From positions 1 through 7,707 of the forward strand of contig CAZARE010000110.1 of assembly GCA_964487455.1 (NCBI GenBank): a DNA stretch of 7,707 nucleotides, read 5' to 3'. The stretch is from DASWJZ01 sp964487455 (GTDB lineage: Bacteria; Pseudomonadota; Alphaproteobacteria; Rhizobiales; Afifellaceae). The notes below the pieces were generated by a model. It saw only the letters and a list, made by a program, of their open reading frames with translations, searched no databases and was not told the DNA's origin. This document shows, piece by piece, positions 6,892 through 7,707 of this stretch (the first letter of the stretch is position 1; every line of letters starts with the position of its first letter). A program made the translations under genes and the position numbers.

Positions 6892-7707
6892 CTGGACCAA
6901 GCCGAGGCGGTCGCCCTCATGCAGTCAAAGCACGAGGTATGCGTGGCGCTCTTCCATGGCTTCGACTGGTCGCGCTGGGTGATCGGCACGCCGGGCCAGA
7001 AGCTCTCCCTCCTGCCGGCGGCGCAGGAGCACATCTTGGCGCAGAAGGATGGCAAGGAGCGCCTGCTGCGCGCCGTAACGGAGCTGTCGCAGGCGTTCGC
7101 GCTCGCAGTGCCGCATGATGAGGCGATCCGCATCCGCGACGATGTGGGGTTCTTCCAGGCTGTACGCGCCGTCCTCGCCCAAGGGTGCTGCCGGGGAGCG
7201 GAAGACGGACGAAGAACTGGATCATGCCATCCGCCAGATTATCTCCAAGGCCATGGTGTCGGAGGGGGTTGTCGACATCTTCGCCGCCGCAGGGTTGAAG
7301 AAGCCGGACATCTCGATCCTCTCCGATGAGTTCCTGGCCGAGGTTCGCGGAATGCCGCAGCGAAACCTTGCGGTCGAACTGCTCCAGAAGCTCCTCAAAG
7401 GCGAGATACGCACGCGCTCGCGTCGCAATGTCGTTCAGGCACGGTCATTTTCCGAAATGCTGGAGAACTCGCTTCGCCGCTATCAAAACCGGGCGATCGA
7501 GACGGCCAAGGTCATTGAGGAGTTGATCCAGCTTGCCAAAGACATGCGCGAGGCCGCGAAGCGAGGCGAAGCGCTGGGCCTAAGCGATGACGAAGTGGCC
7601 TTCTATGACGCGCTGGAGACCAACGACAGCGCCGTCAAGGTGCTAGGCGACGAAGCACTGCGCACGATCGCGCGAGAGCTGGTCGCCACCGTGCGGGCGA
7701 ACGTGAC
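6892..7707 (+). pseudogene. hsdR: Type I restriction enzyme HsdR, C-terminal remnant, 5'-truncated and frameshifted
   Basis: This is the C-terminal part of the restriction and translocation subunit of a type I restriction-modification enzyme. The first frame reads LDQAEAVALM, then VALFHGFDWSRW, LSLLPAAQEHIL and LSQAFALAVPHDEAIRIRDD, as in HsdR proteins. At about 7178-7180 (CCC) the match moves to the next frame, as if one C had been inserted. The second frame continues from 7181 without a stop to the window end: ELDHAIRQIISKAM, VVDIFAAAGLKKPDISIL, MPQRNLAVELLQKLLKGE, NRAIETAKVIEELIQLAK and FYDALETNDSAVKVLGD. This is the HsdR C-terminal helical region (DUF3387/PF11867-like). The PD-(D/E)XK nuclease and both helicase lobes are missing, because only 187 bases separate the fragment from the previous gene. 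If the first frame is not corrected it ends at 7329 after unrelated residues. A single-base sequencing error could explain the frameshift, but not the missing front. The gene continues beyond the window. Confidence 0.88.

Noticed and set aside
6919..7329. Stand-alone 136-residue protein in the hsdR region
   Set aside because: Its first 85 or so residues are HsdR and the rest is out-of-frame translation after a +1 shift; the true frame continues at 7181.
6838..7707. Working restriction-modification or new defence system
   Set aside because: No nuclease, helicase, methylase or specificity domain is present in the window; only a broken HsdR tail.
1..7707. CRISPR array, tRNA or rRNA genes, insertion sequence
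   Set aside because: No regularly spaced repeats, no tRNA-like cloverleaf and no transposase or terminal inverted repeats were seen on either strand.

Overview
The window is high-GC DNA, and the gene types and codon use suggest an alphaproteobacterium, most likely of the Rhizobiales/Hyphomicrobiales. Supporting this are a periplasmic peptide-type binding protein with a Sec signal peptide and no lipobox, and a textbook alphaproteobacterial EcfG-type promoter. All genes read on the + strand. The species cannot be fixed from the sequence alone.

Positions 1-5140 hold a peptide/nickel/opine-type (Dpp/Opp) ABC importer operon in the order ATPase 1 (5' end cut off by the window), ATPase 2, periplasmic binding protein, permease B-type, permease C-type. 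The two ATPases overlap by ATGA, and so do the two permeases, which suggests translational coupling. The binding protein sits between the pairs with its own strong ribosome binding site. It is followed by a 17-bp perfect hairpin without a T-run, and then by a permease with a TTG start. This layout fits high output of binding protein and lower output of permease. The binding protein would capture the substrate in the periplasm, the two permeases form the channel, and the two ATPases drive it; the substrate cannot be read from the sequence.

Positions 5141-5837 hold a spacer with nothing firm in it, then a 114-residue predicted secreted protein of unknown function (5350-5694), then a 143-base spacer. 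That second spacer contains a GGAAC-N16-CGTT element, a match to the general-stress (EcfG/RpoE2/SigT) promoter, placed correctly ahead of the next gene. That gene (5838-6704) encodes a YpfJ-family membrane-anchored zinc metallopeptidase with an HEVGHH motif. A hairpin follows its stop codon.

Positions 6705-7707 hold a junction region without a convincing gene and then the C-terminal part of a type I restriction enzyme HsdR. The fragment has lost its nuclease and helicase portions and is also broken by a +1 frameshift near 7178-7180, so it is a decayed restriction-modification relic. No convincing new biological system is visible. The most useful observations are the stress promoter in front of the metallopeptidase, the intercistronic hairpin, the uncharacterised small secreted protein and the hsdR relic.
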